Below are positions 18,946 through 28,438 of a stretch of DNA of 64,000 nt, piece by piece. Made by a program: the position numbers and the translations under genes. The stretch covers positions 33,896-97,895 of the forward strand of contig JAUSOY010000081.1 in NCBI GenBank assembly GCA_030656615.1. The letters run 5' to 3'. The notes under the pieces were generated by a model, which was given only the letters and a program-made list of their open reading frames with translations, was not told the DNA's origin and did not search any database. This DNA is from Bacteroidales bacterium. GTDB taxonomy: Bacteria; Bacteroidota; Bacteroidia; Bacteroidales; TTA-H9. Each line of letters starts with the position of its first letter. Position 1 is the first letter of the stretch.

Positions 18946-20487
18946 TTATGTATTTACAAAATCGCGCCAATGGCTGTTTTCTTCATAATCGAGCCTGACG
19001 ATCGTATTGTTTTGAACAGACCAAGATGCAAAATAGCTTGTCAGTTCTTGTTTAAGCATTTCGATGCTATCGCTGATTAATTCTTGATTAAATCCTTTTA
19101 TTCCGATATCGATAACCATTTCCATAGTAATAACACGGCTAACGACTCTGCCAAGTTCGAGGAGTTTGCGCTGAGGTAATGAATAATCCAGATTGAAATT
19201 GGTAATTTCTTTCAGATGTTCAGCCGACTTTTGAGTCAATGAAAAGTCTTTGAAAAATTGGTACAGATTTGTTTCTTTTGCTTGCTTCATCAGTTTTAAA
19301 AGAGCTTCAGAAATTTGAACATACAAAATGTCATTCGATCCTTCAAATATCTGGAATGGTCTGCTGTCAACAATAGCCCGTCCGGCGATGTGATTAAGTT
19401 TGTAACCCTTGGCGCCCACCAACTGAAATAAATTCTGAGCCGATTCCTGCATAAGATCCGTTGAATGCGATTTTACTGCATTGGCTTTAAGGCCCTGATC
19501 CATTAAATCAGCACCAACCTTTGCATGTTCACTGCTGTGTGCACAAATAGCAGATGTAATAGTATAAGCCGACTGGATACAAGCAAGGCGGTATTGCACC
19601 TGATCATACGCAAACAGACTCTTGGATCCCACAAATCGACTCTGACAGTGACTCAGTGCCTCATCAAGCATACGTTTCGTGAAACCCATCGCCATAGCAG
19701 GAATCTCAAGTCTACTACGGTGCAAACTATCTAAAAGCATGGCTACTCCAGTAGATTTAGGCTGCAAACGATACATACGTGGAATATGCACATCAATTTT
19801 ATTTCGGCCATAAGGAATCATATACAATCCCAGATTTTCGAAATATTCTTCAACATCAATTACTTGACCGACTTTATTATTATCGCTGATAAAAAAATCA
19901 ATATCCCGCATCAGATTCCCACCCGGTGTCTTTTTTCTGGCGGTCAGCAACCAGTAGTCGGCCCAACCTGTTAAACCAGCCCAATGCTTAGTTCCTTTCA
20001 AGTGATAATGCTCACGCTCTTCGGTATATGATGTTTGCATATTCAGGGCATCGCTCCCGTGATTGGGTTCGGTAATCATCAGGCCGCCCATACGCTTCTC
20101 TTCTATAAAGTTTCTGAATATTACCGATTTAACTTCTTCGTTGGCATATTTCGCTACAGGTTGAAGAAACAAAGCCCAATTAATACCCAAAGTCAATCCA
20201 AGGGCAAGAGATTCGTATGAAGCCGATGATATAACTTCAATTCCTTCATGTGTATGACCACCCCGACCCCCATATACTTCAGGAATAAAAGCCATGAACG
20301 GATCAGCAGCAAGGACTTCTCGCAATACGTATGGAGGCAATCCACGCTGTGTACCTAAAGTATCATGCGATGTTCTCTGGTAAAAAACCGATTCAAGGGT
20401 ACTTTTAAAATTTTTAATAAACACAGGAAATGCTTGATGGGCCTTTATGTCTCTACTGTTTTCAGCTATTTGATGAGTAAACTCCAT
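18946..20487 (-). CDS. Acyl-CoA dehydrogenase family protein
   Basis: MITEPNHGSDALNMQTSY, KGTKHWAGLTGWADYWLLTARK, GAKGYKLNHIAGRAIVDSRPFQIFEGSNDIL. Confidence 0.88.
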   Translation of the reverse strand: MEFTHQIAENSRDIKAHQAFPVFIKNFKSTLESVFYQRTSHDTLGTQRGLPPYVLREVLAADPFMAFIPEVYGGRGGHTHEGIEVISSASYESLALGLTLGINWALFLQPVAKYANEEVKSVIFRNFIEEKRMGGLMITEPNHGSDALNMQTSYTEEREHYHLKGTKHWAGLTGWADYWLLTARKKTPGGNLMRDIDFFISDNNKVGQVIDVEEYFENLGLYMIPYGRNKIDVHIPRMYRLQPKSTGVAMLLDSLHRSRLEIPAMAMGFTKRMLDEALSHCQSRFVGSKSLFAYDQVQYRLACIQSAYTITSAICAHSSEHAKVGADLMDQGLKANAVKSHSTDLMQESAQNLFQLVGAKGYKLNHIAGRAIVDSRPFQIFEGSNDILYVQISEALLKLMKQAKETNLYQFFKDFSLTQKSAEHLKEITNFNLDYSLPQRKLLELGRVVSRVITMEMVIDIGIKGFNQELISDSIEMLKQELTSYFASWSVQNNTIVRLDYEENSHWRDFVNT

Positions 20488-20782
20488 AAGGTTAAGTTCA
20501 ATAATTAAAAGGCATCATCCCAATAATTCATAATCTGGAAATGAATTACAACTCTATCTGATGGGATAGAAACCTCCATCAGTAATAACAGCGACAAAAT
20601 AATATTGTTTCATCGTTTCTTTTTTGAAGGCTTGAGAAAATAGATTTGGTTTTGAAATTTAAGGCAAGAGGCCAGACAATACTTAATAATGCATCATCAG
20701 GTGGCTATCGGAAAGGTGCTCTACCGGATTAGCATTCTACACAAATTGTAAATCATTATTGAAAACTAATGACTTACATTGA

Positions 20783-20986
20783 TTATTTTTTAATACTGGA
20801 CAAGTACAAAAGCATGATGCTAAAAACGGTGGCAGCAATCATTCCAATCCAATTAACCCAGATCGGTAACAAGCATGTTCCGATAAAAACTGCTACATCG
20901 GTAATAATCCGCAATAAATGGATTATCGCAACTATAGCAAATACGGTTCCTGCAAGTCGTAAAGCACAGTTTTTATAATTCAACAT
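20783..20986 (-). CDS. Small two-TM membrane protein, 67 aa
   Basis: MLNYKNCALRLAGTVFAIVAIIHLLRIITDVAVFIGTCLLPIWVNWIGMIAATVFSIMLLYLSSIKK; coherent hydrophobic pattern, unlike the antisense ORF. Confidence 0.6.
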   Translation of the reverse strand: MLNYKNCALRLAGTVFAIVAIIHLLRIITDVAVFIGTCLLPIWVNWIGMIAATVFSIMLLYLSSIKK

Positions 20987-21121
20987 ATTGAAAATGAATT
21001 AGTATTGACAATAAAAGTACGATGGAAATCAAAAAAAATCAAGATTCACAATTAAAATATCTGTTAGCATTCTCATGCCCGGCAGGCTTTTTATACATTT
21101 GTATAGCAACAATCATATCCT

Positions 21122-22480
21122 ATGAACGTACATTTTATCTCGATTGGCGGCAGTGCCATGCATAATCTGGCGCTGGCATTGCATTTAAAAGGTTTTCACA
21201 TCACCGGTTCCGATGACGAAATTTTCGAACCATCGCGCACTCGTTTATTGGCCAAAGGTCTTTTACCGGAAATCATGGGTTGGTTTCCGGATAGAATTCA
21301 TAACGAACTCGATGCAGTGATACTGGGAATGCATGCCCGTAAGGACAATCCGGAATTAATAAAGGCTCAACAACTTGGTTTGAGAATATATTCCTATCCC
21401 GAATATTTATATGAACAATCCAAAGACAAACTTCGGGTCGTTATTGGAGGAAGTCATGGAAAAACCACTGTAACGGCAATGATTCTTCACGTCTTGCATC
21501 AATTGGATATCAATTGTGATTATATGGTGGGTGCAAAGCTCGAGGGTTTTGATGTAATGGTTAAACTAAGTCATGACGCGAAAATTATGATTTTTGAAGG
21601 CGACGAATACCTTACCTCACCAATTGATTCACGCCCTAAATTCCATCTGTACAAACCTCATATAGCCCTGCTAACAGGAATAGCCTGGGACCATATGAAT
21701 GTATTTCCGACTTTCGATGTTTATCTCGAGAAATTTACAGAATTCATCCATCTAATCGAAACAAATGGTCATTTGGTCTATTATCAGGGTGATGAGCATT
21801 TACTTCAACTGGCTCTGATATGCCGCTCTGATATATCGCAAATTCCATATCAAGAAGTTAGTTACCATACATCGGAAAATGGAAGCATTATCACCGAAAA
21901 TGAATTGGAATATCCGCTGAATATATTCGGTCGCCACAATATGCAGAATTTGAAGGGTGCAATGGAAGTTTGTAAGTTATTGGGAATTACAGAAAATGAC
22001 TTTTTAAGCAGCATTCAAAATTTCCGTGGAGCATCCAACCGGCTTGAAAAACTATCGGATAACGGAAGTTCTTTTATTTATAAGGATTTTGCCCATGCCC
22101 CATCAAAAGTAGCAGCCACTACACGTGCGGTGAAAGAACAATTTCCAAACCACAAAATCATTGCCTGCCTTGAGTTGCATACATATAGCAGCCTCAATAT
22201 CGAATTTTTACCCCAATATGCGCATTGCCTCGAATCGGCAGACATTCGAATGGTATATTTCAGCAAGCATGCGCTGGAGATTAAAAAACTTCCTTCATTG
22301 GATACTCAGGCTGTTAAAAACGCATTTAATGACGATGAAATCATGGTTTTCAATCAATCTGAAGAAATGCTAAAATCAATCAGACAAAAATTTACAAAAG
22401 AAAATACGGTGCTGCTAATGATGAGTTCAGGCAATTATGATGGTATTTCGCTGAAGGATTTGGCCACATCACTTATATAA
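21122..22480 (+). CDS. mpl: UDP-N-acetylmuramate:L-alanyl-gamma-D-glutamyl-meso-diaminopimelate ligase
   Basis: Mur ligase: HFISIGGSAMHNLALALHLKGFHITGSDDEIFEPS, GGSHGKTTVTAMILH, FEGDEYLTSPIDSRPKF, HAPSKVAATTRAVKEQFP. Confidence 0.9.
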   Translation: MNVHFISIGGSAMHNLALALHLKGFHITGSDDEIFEPSRTRLLAKGLLPEIMGWFPDRIHNELDAVILGMHARKDNPELIKAQQLGLRIYSYPEYLYEQSKDKLRVVIGGSHGKTTVTAMILHVLHQLDINCDYMVGAKLEGFDVMVKLSHDAKIMIFEGDEYLTSPIDSRPKFHLYKPHIALLTGIAWDHMNVFPTFDVYLEKFTEFIHLIETNGHLVYYQGDEHLLQLALICRSDISQIPYQEVSYHTSENGSIITENELEYPLNIFGRHNMQNLKGAMEVCKLLGITENDFLSSIQNFRGASNRLEKLSDNGSSFIYKDFAHAPSKVAATTRAVKEQFPNHKIIACLELHTYSSLNIEFLPQYAHCLESADIRMVYFSKHALEIKKLPSLDTQAVKNAFNDDEIMVFNQSEEMLKSIRQKFTKENTVLLMMSSGNYDGISLKDLATSLI

Positions 22481-22489
22481 ACCGGCTAT

Positions 22490-24775
22490 TTACCGGGAGG
22501 TAGGGTTAAAAAGCGTATACCCAATATTGAACAGAATTGACCATGATTCTGTCTCTTTATCGAAATAGTTAACGCTCAGGCTAACAGGTCCAAAATAGCT
22601 ATCATAAACGAAAGCCATACTTCCCATAAAAAAACGATCAGAAAAATATTTACGATAGGCAGCTGTTTGAACTGCTGTAGAGACCACTTCTCTAAGCGGT
22701 TGATAAACATATCCTTCCATCCTTATATCCAATCGGCGGGTAATTTGAAATAAGTTTTTCGATCCAATAGCCACCGAATTAGGCGATCGGAATTTTGGAA
22801 GAAACAGCATTTGTGCCGCTAATATCGGCGAAAACTGAGGCATTGCAAGAACGCTGGCGGTATAATTTGTTGAAAAATCCATATTAGAGATGAGTAACTC
22901 ACCATACATTCCTAATTTCAAAGGACCTATCTGTTGAAAATAGTTGTCGTACATCATATCGATCATGAAGAATGAATAATTGCGTTCACTTTGATCTTTT
23001 ATAATTGATGTTGAGCCGGGATAATGATTCTCACGTCCGCTTACAAATCTAATTCCTGCTTTAAATCTTGAACCAGCTGTTGGATATTGTTTGCGGTTAA
23101 ACGAATTAAATTCGACCATCATATTAGCACCAGCATACCGAAAATCAGTTCTATCGAGGGTATCATTGCGTTGAATAAAATTCGTATGATAATATTTATC
23201 GGTATTCTCACCAATATTAATACCCAGTTTCAAAACACCATTCGTTGTTACAGGCAATCCTAGGGCACCCCTCATAAAACTCTCCGATTTAAGTAAAAAA
23301 GACGGTGTTTTATCTTCAATGAAATAGGAATTACTTTTAAAAAAATCAAAATAATTATATACATAATCCCCTTCGATAAAATAAGGAGTTTCTGATGGAA
23401 AATCGACTCTTCCTTTTATACGGGCCGAGGAATAAAACCGGCCAAAATATGAATTCACTAAAAAGCTTGTAGCATATCTTCCAAGATGATTATACTGCAA
23501 TTGCACAAATAGCTCGTTTGTAGCCGACGACGAAATATTACCGCCAAAATCAACTTCAAAAGATTCAGATGTTTGAACATCAAGCAATAAGTTAAAGTAT
23601 CCGGTGTATTTATTAAATCGTAACTGAGGAAAAACATATTTGATCCGGTCATCAGCTATCAGTCGGAAATAATCCGTCTTATAATCGCCAATCATTTTTT
23701 CTTTAGACTTATGATTGAGTATTATCCTGACATATTCTGACTGTGCCGGATTCAAGCCTCTTACAATTACACTATCGATATACAAATCGGGCTTTCGATT
23801 CCTGAATATATTACGTGCATTGTCGCGGGCTTCTATACTTTGCCGCTTTTGTACAAGCCCTTTAATGCTATCGAGCAGTCTAATAGCAGCACTATAACCA
23901 CTATCGATTAATGCCCTGGAAAATCGGAAATCAGTAACATCAACAGAAATGAGTTTTGGCTTAACTACCAAACCTTTTTTGCCTTTTGGAATTTCATATA
24001 AGGTTTTTGTCATCAGCATATTTTCGAGCTGAGATATAATATCGTCTGATTCGGGGCGAACATCATCGGCAGCTGCTTTGCTTCCAATAATAACATCCGC
24101 GTGAAACGTATTTACCGCCACATCTATCGGGAAATTATTATACATACCTCCATCAAACATAAGCCGTCCATCAATTTTTATGGGTTTAAAATAAAAGGGG
24201 AATGTCATGGAGGCTCTTACAATAGTGCCTAAACAACCGGTATCCGGGATATAGGGTTTATTCAAATAAATATCGGAAGCTACACAACGGAATGGAATAT
24301 ACAGCGAATCATAGTTATAATGACAAGCTGCACTGGCTGCTGCAAAAACCTCCATAAACTGGTAATCCATTTCAAATGGTGAAATAATATTGGTAGGAAT
24401 ACGGGTTTGCAGCTTTTGTGCATAATTAAACCGAAGTTTAAACCAACCGGCATTCGGGTCTTCTTTTTTATAATAATGGTAATAATCTTCCCCTATCTGC
24501 CCATCAGCCCATTTTTGAAATACGGATGATGTAACCAATTGTTCCATTTCGGCTGGTGTGTAACCTGCCGCATACAAACCACCAATAATAGCCCCCATTG
24601 AAGTACCCATAATATAATCGATGGGGATATCGTTTTCTTCGAGTGCTTTTAACAAACCAATATGGCAAACCCCTTTGGCACCACCGCCACTCAGAACAAC
24701 AGCAACTTTCTGAGCATTAATGTTGTTAATCAACAGCAACATTAATATCAAAGAAAAGATACATCGGCTTCGCAT
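22490..24775 (-). CDS. Patatin-like phospholipase with C-terminal Omp85/BamA-like beta-barrel
   Basis: GGGAKG and GTSMG motifs, DGGMYNNFP; POTRA-like and barrel C-terminus ending NIGYTLFNPTSR. ORF extends to 24847; signal peptide suggests start at 24775. Confidence 0.88.
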   Translation of the reverse strand: MRSRCIFSLILMLLLINNINAQKVAVVLSGGGAKGVCHIGLLKALEENDIPIDYIMGTSMGAIIGGLYAAGYTPAEMEQLVTSSVFQKWADGQIGEDYYHYYKKEDPNAGWFKLRFNYAQKLQTRIPTNIISPFEMDYQFMEVFAAASAACHYNYDSLYIPFRCVASDIYLNKPYIPDTGCLGTIVRASMTFPFYFKPIKIDGRLMFDGGMYNNFPIDVAVNTFHADVIIGSKAAADDVRPESDDIISQLENMLMTKTLYEIPKGKKGLVVKPKLISVDVTDFRFSRALIDSGYSAAIRLLDSIKGLVQKRQSIEARDNARNIFRNRKPDLYIDSVIVRGLNPAQSEYVRIILNHKSKEKMIGDYKTDYFRLIADDRIKYVFPQLRFNKYTGYFNLLLDVQTSESFEVDFGGNISSSATNELFVQLQYNHLGRYATSFLVNSYFGRFYSSARIKGRVDFPSETPYFIEGDYVYNYFDFFKSNSYFIEDKTPSFLLKSESFMRGALGLPVTTNGVLKLGINIGENTDKYYHTNFIQRNDTLDRTDFRYAGANMMVEFNSFNRKQYPTAGSRFKAGIRFVSGRENHYPGSTSIIKDQSERNYSFFMIDMMYDNYFQQIGPLKLGMYGELLISNMDFSTNYTASVLAMPQFSPILAAQMLFLPKFRSPNSVAIGSKNLFQITRRLDIRMEGYVYQPLREVVSTAVQTAAYRKYFSDRFFMGSMAFVYDSYFGPVSLSVNYFDKETESWSILFNIGYTLFNPTSR

Positions 24776-24961
24776 GGTGTTAATTTTAAAAAATATCCGC
24801 ATTATTCTTTCCACAAGGTAGTGAAATATACAGACTAAAGTAATCAATAAATCAAAAACAATTGAAAAATATATTTGTTAAAACACCCTCTTCAAGTATT
24901 AATTGACAGGACATCATAATCAAAGAAATGTTAAGAAACTAATTACCCAAATAAAAACCAA

Positions 24962-25014
24962 AAACCTCCCTGTTGCTACCATTGAGTGTTTCAAATGATA
25001 AAACAGGAAGGTTT
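24962..25014 (-). terminator. Hairpin terminator downstream of the PLP gene
   Basis: Arms aaacctccctgtt / aacaggaaggttt with one wobble/mismatch, T-rich tract on the minus strand after the hairpin. Confidence 0.5.
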
Positions 25015-25039
25015 GAAAAAACATTTAATATTGGAACAA

Positions 25040-26221
25040 TTATATTCTGGCCAGAGCCTGATCAAGGTCTGCTATAATATCCTCAACTTCCTCGATACCA
25101 ATGGCAAGTCTGATAAGTCCATCGGTTATTCCGGCAGCCTGACGGGCTTCGTAACTCATTTTTGAATGAGTCATAGAAGCAGGATGCTGAATCAGCGTTT
25201 CGATACCACCCAATGAAACTGCCAAAAGCATCATTTCAACACTACTCATTACAATTTTACCAGCAGCTATTCCTCCTTTTACTTCAAAACTAATCATAGC
25301 ACCTGAGCCATTCATTTGTTTTTTAGCAAGTTCATATTGGGGATGTGATTTCAAACCTGGATATCGAACCCAGGCAATTTTAGGATGATTCTCGAGATAT
25401 TCGGCTACGATCATGGAGCTTTCCTGTGCCTTATCAATTCTGATTGCCAAGGTTTTTAATCCTCTTCTGGCTAACCATGATTGATGTGGATCGATATTAC
25501 AGCCCATATTGACCATCACTGGACGCACAACTTTATAAAGCTCCTGCGTTTTTGTTACAATGATTCCACCAACAATATCAGCATGTCCATTGATGAATTT
25601 CGTCATTGAGTGTAAAACGATATCGGCTCCCAAATCGAGGGGTTTCTGAAGATAAGGGCTGCAAAATGTATTGTCTACACAAACCAAAATACCTTTAGAC
25701 TTTGCAAATGCACAAATTGCATCAATGTCACAAATTCCGATGGTAGGATTGGCGGGTGTTTCAAGATAAATGAGCTTCGTTTCTGGTGTAACTGCGTCTA
25801 TTACGTTTTGAATATTGGTGGTATCAACCCAGGTACTTTTCACTCCAAAACGTGCGAAAATAGTTTCAGCCACCACGCGTGACGGACCATAAACGGCATT
25901 ATGACCGACCATATGAGCACCCATACCAAGCAATGCCATATAAACTGTAGTTACTGCTCCCATCCCAGAGGATGTGGCTATTCCACCAAAACCATTTTCG
26001 AGCATAGCAACGGTATTCTCCAAATCGCTAATCGTAGGGTTTCCGATACGAGTATAAATATATCCTGGATCTTCACCAGCAAAACATTGTGCACCATGGT
26101 CGGCATCACGAAATTTAAAAGTAGAGGTTTGGTAAATGGGTGTTACGGCACTACCCAACTGATCTTCAAATCCACCGCCATGTACAAGCATGGAGTTGAA
26201 TCCTGATTTTTTGATCTTCAT
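25040..26221 (-). CDS. Cys/Met metabolism PLP-dependent enzyme (methionine gamma-lyase / cystathionine gamma-synthase-like)
   Basis: QTSTFKFRDAD, YTRIGNPT, HSMTKFINGHADIVGG (PLP Lys), VSLGGIETLIQHPASMTHS. ORF runs to 26479; likely start MKIKKSGFNSMLVHGG at 26221. Confidence 0.92.
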   Translation of the reverse strand: MKIKKSGFNSMLVHGGGFEDQLGSAVTPIYQTSTFKFRDADHGAQCFAGEDPGYIYTRIGNPTISDLENTVAMLENGFGGIATSSGMGAVTTVYMALLGMGAHMVGHNAVYGPSRVVAETIFARFGVKSTWVDTTNIQNVIDAVTPETKLIYLETPANPTIGICDIDAICAFAKSKGILVCVDNTFCSPYLQKPLDLGADIVLHSMTKFINGHADIVGGIIVTKTQELYKVVRPVMVNMGCNIDPHQSWLARRGLKTLAIRIDKAQESSMIVAEYLENHPKIAWVRYPGLKSHPQYELAKKQMNGSGAMISFEVKGGIAAGKIVMSSVEMMLLAVSLGGIETLIQHPASMTHSKMSYEARQAAGITDGLIRLAIGIEEVEDIIADLDQALARI

Positions 26222-26411
26222 TTCTGATATTTTTGATATACTGGAAAAAGCCACATTTGGACAAATCAGTTCTTTAAGCAGCCGTTTCCGTAAATTAATT
26301 AGCTTTGGCAAAAATACGCTTTTGAAACGCGTTAGCCAATTTATCGATGACATAATAAACCAATCATAGGTTAATTTGTTAATTATTATCGAATCAACTA
26401 AAATCACAATC

Positions 26412-27326
26412 ATGTTTACAAAGAATCTGACTCTAATGATCGCCACATTGCTATTATCGGGCAGCGTAATGGCTATCACTCCTCCTGATACATCATACTG
26501 GCACAGAACAACAGAAGCAGGTTTAACATTTTCTCAATCCAGCATGACAAACTGGGCCGCTGGTGGAAGTAACTCCGTGGCTGTAAGCACCTACCTGAAT
26601 GTATTAATGAATTACAAAAAAGAAAACGTCAATTGGGATAATTCACTTGAATTAGGATATGGTATGCTCAAAACTGAAGGTTTGGGATTACGAAAGAACG
26701 ATGATAAAATTAACCTGAGCAGCAAATATGGATATAGAGCTGCTGAAAACTGGAATTATAGTGCCTTGCTATCCTTCAAATCACAATTTGCGAATGGATA
26801 TGCCTATGATGTTAATGATTCGGTTGCTATCTCGCGATTTTTGGCTCCTGCCTATATTCTTTTGGGCGTTGGTATGGATTATAAACCGAATGATATGCTT
26901 TCTATTTTTATGTCGCCCCTCTCCGCACGGGTAACCTTGGTAACCGACCAGGATCTTGCCAATGCGGGAGCCTATGGCGTTGATAAAGCAGTATACGATG
27001 CAAATGGTGATATGATTACGAAAGGGAGTAATTCGCGCCTTGAAGTAGGGGCCTCTTTTAAAATGCTGTATAAGAAGGAAATTATTAAAAATGTCAGTTT
27101 CCAATCCACCCTTCAATTATTCACTGATTATATAAAAGACCCACAGAATGTTGATATGGACTGGGAGGTGATAATGCTTTTTAAGGTGAATCAATTCATT
27201 CAGGCTAATCTGAATACCCATATCTTATACGACCACGATATCAACATAACTACAAAAGATGGCAGTATTGGCCCCAGAACTCAGTTTAAGGAAGTTTTTG
27301 GATTGGGTTTTGTGGTAAAATTTTAG
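26412..27326 (+). CDS. DUF3078 domain outer-membrane-like protein (paralogue 1)
   Basis: Signal peptide MFTKNLTLMIATLLLSGSVMA; TFSQSSMTNWAAGGSNS, NWNYSALLSFKSQFANGY, GPRTQFKEVFGLGF. Confidence 0.85.
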   Translation: MFTKNLTLMIATLLLSGSVMAITPPDTSYWHRTTEAGLTFSQSSMTNWAAGGSNSVAVSTYLNVLMNYKKENVNWDNSLELGYGMLKTEGLGLRKNDDKINLSSKYGYRAAENWNYSALLSFKSQFANGYAYDVNDSVAISRFLAPAYILLGVGMDYKPNDMLSIFMSPLSARVTLVTDQDLANAGAYGVDKAVYDANGDMITKGSNSRLEVGASFKMLYKKEIIKNVSFQSTLQLFTDYIKDPQNVDMDWEVIMLFKVNQFIQANLNTHILYDHDINITTKDGSIGPRTQFKEVFGLGFVVKF

Positions 27327-27394
27327 AGAATCTCCGGATTTTGCAGAACTGCTGAATTACAGGCTATCAAAATATTTTATCTATCTGAAATATT

Positions 27395-28438
27395 TCAGAT
27401 AGAATCATCCTGTCTTGCGTTCGTATACCTACGCCATTTCTCAATGACCGCCTTCATATCTTCCGGAAGATCAGAATCGAATTTCAGGATTCCGGGTTTT
27501 GTCGGATGCTGAAATGCGAGTGATTTGGCATGCAATGCCTGACGAGGAAGAATTTCAAAACAATTGTCGACAAACTGTTTGTATTTAGCAAATAGTGAGC
27601 CTTTTAATATTCGTTTTCCGCCATAAGCTTCATCTCCAAAAAGAGGATGGCCAATGTGGCTAAAATGTGCTCTTATCTGATGGGTTCTACCCGTTTCGAG
27701 CCGGCATTCGACGAGTGTTACATAGCCGAAGCGTTCTAAAACCGTATAGTGCGAAACCGCGTGACGCCCAAAATCCGGATCGTCGGAAATACACATCAGC
27801 CTTCGGTCGCGTGAAGATCGACCGATATTTCCACGAATCGTACCTTCATCTGATTCCATATCACCCCACACCAATGCCTGATAACGCCTTTCTATGGTAT
27901 GATCGAAAAACTGACGGGCGAGAACGGTTTGTGCAAATTCGGTACAGGCAATAGCCATGATTCCAGTAGTATCCTTATCAATTCGATGAACCAGCAAAGG
28001 AAGCCCAACTTTAAACTGTTGAAAATGAAAATATAATGCATTCAGTAGTGTCCCGTTATAATTTCCATAAGCCGGATGAACAACCATACCAGCAGGTTTA
28101 TTGATAATCAATACTTCATCATCCTCAAAAATAATATTAAGGGGAATGTCTTCCGCAGTAATCTCGTGAATCTGTGGTGGCTCGGGTAGAAGAATTGTAA
28201 TTATTTCGCAAGGCTTAACCCGATAATTGGGTTTAACCGCAACATTATTAACCAGAATATTACCAGCCCTGGCAGCAATCTGGAGACGATTCCGGGATAC
28301 TCCTTCAATTTTATTCGCCAAGAATTTATCGATCCGGAACAGCCCTTGGCCTTTATCAACTACGAAGCGATAATGCTCAAAGAGCTCACTACTTTCCTCA
28401 TTCAGTTCAGAATCATCCTTTATGGGTATATCCATCAT
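27395..28438 (-). CDS. RluA/RluD family pseudouridine synthase
   Basis: S4-like N domain, VHRIDKDTTGIMAIA catalytic motif, CRLETGRTHQIRAHFSHIGHPLFGDEAYGG. Confidence 0.93.
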   Translation of the reverse strand: MMDIPIKDDSELNEESSELFEHYRFVVDKGQGLFRIDKFLANKIEGVSRNRLQIAARAGNILVNNVAVKPNYRVKPCEIITILLPEPPQIHEITAEDIPLNIIFEDDEVLIINKPAGMVVHPAYGNYNGTLLNALYFHFQQFKVGLPLLVHRIDKDTTGIMAIACTEFAQTVLARQFFDHTIERRYQALVWGDMESDEGTIRGNIGRSSRDRRLMCISDDPDFGRHAVSHYTVLERFGYVTLVECRLETGRTHQIRAHFSHIGHPLFGDEAYGGKRILKGSLFAKYKQFVDNCFEILPRQALHAKSLAFQHPTKPGILKFDSDLPEDMKAVIEKWRRYTNARQDDSI

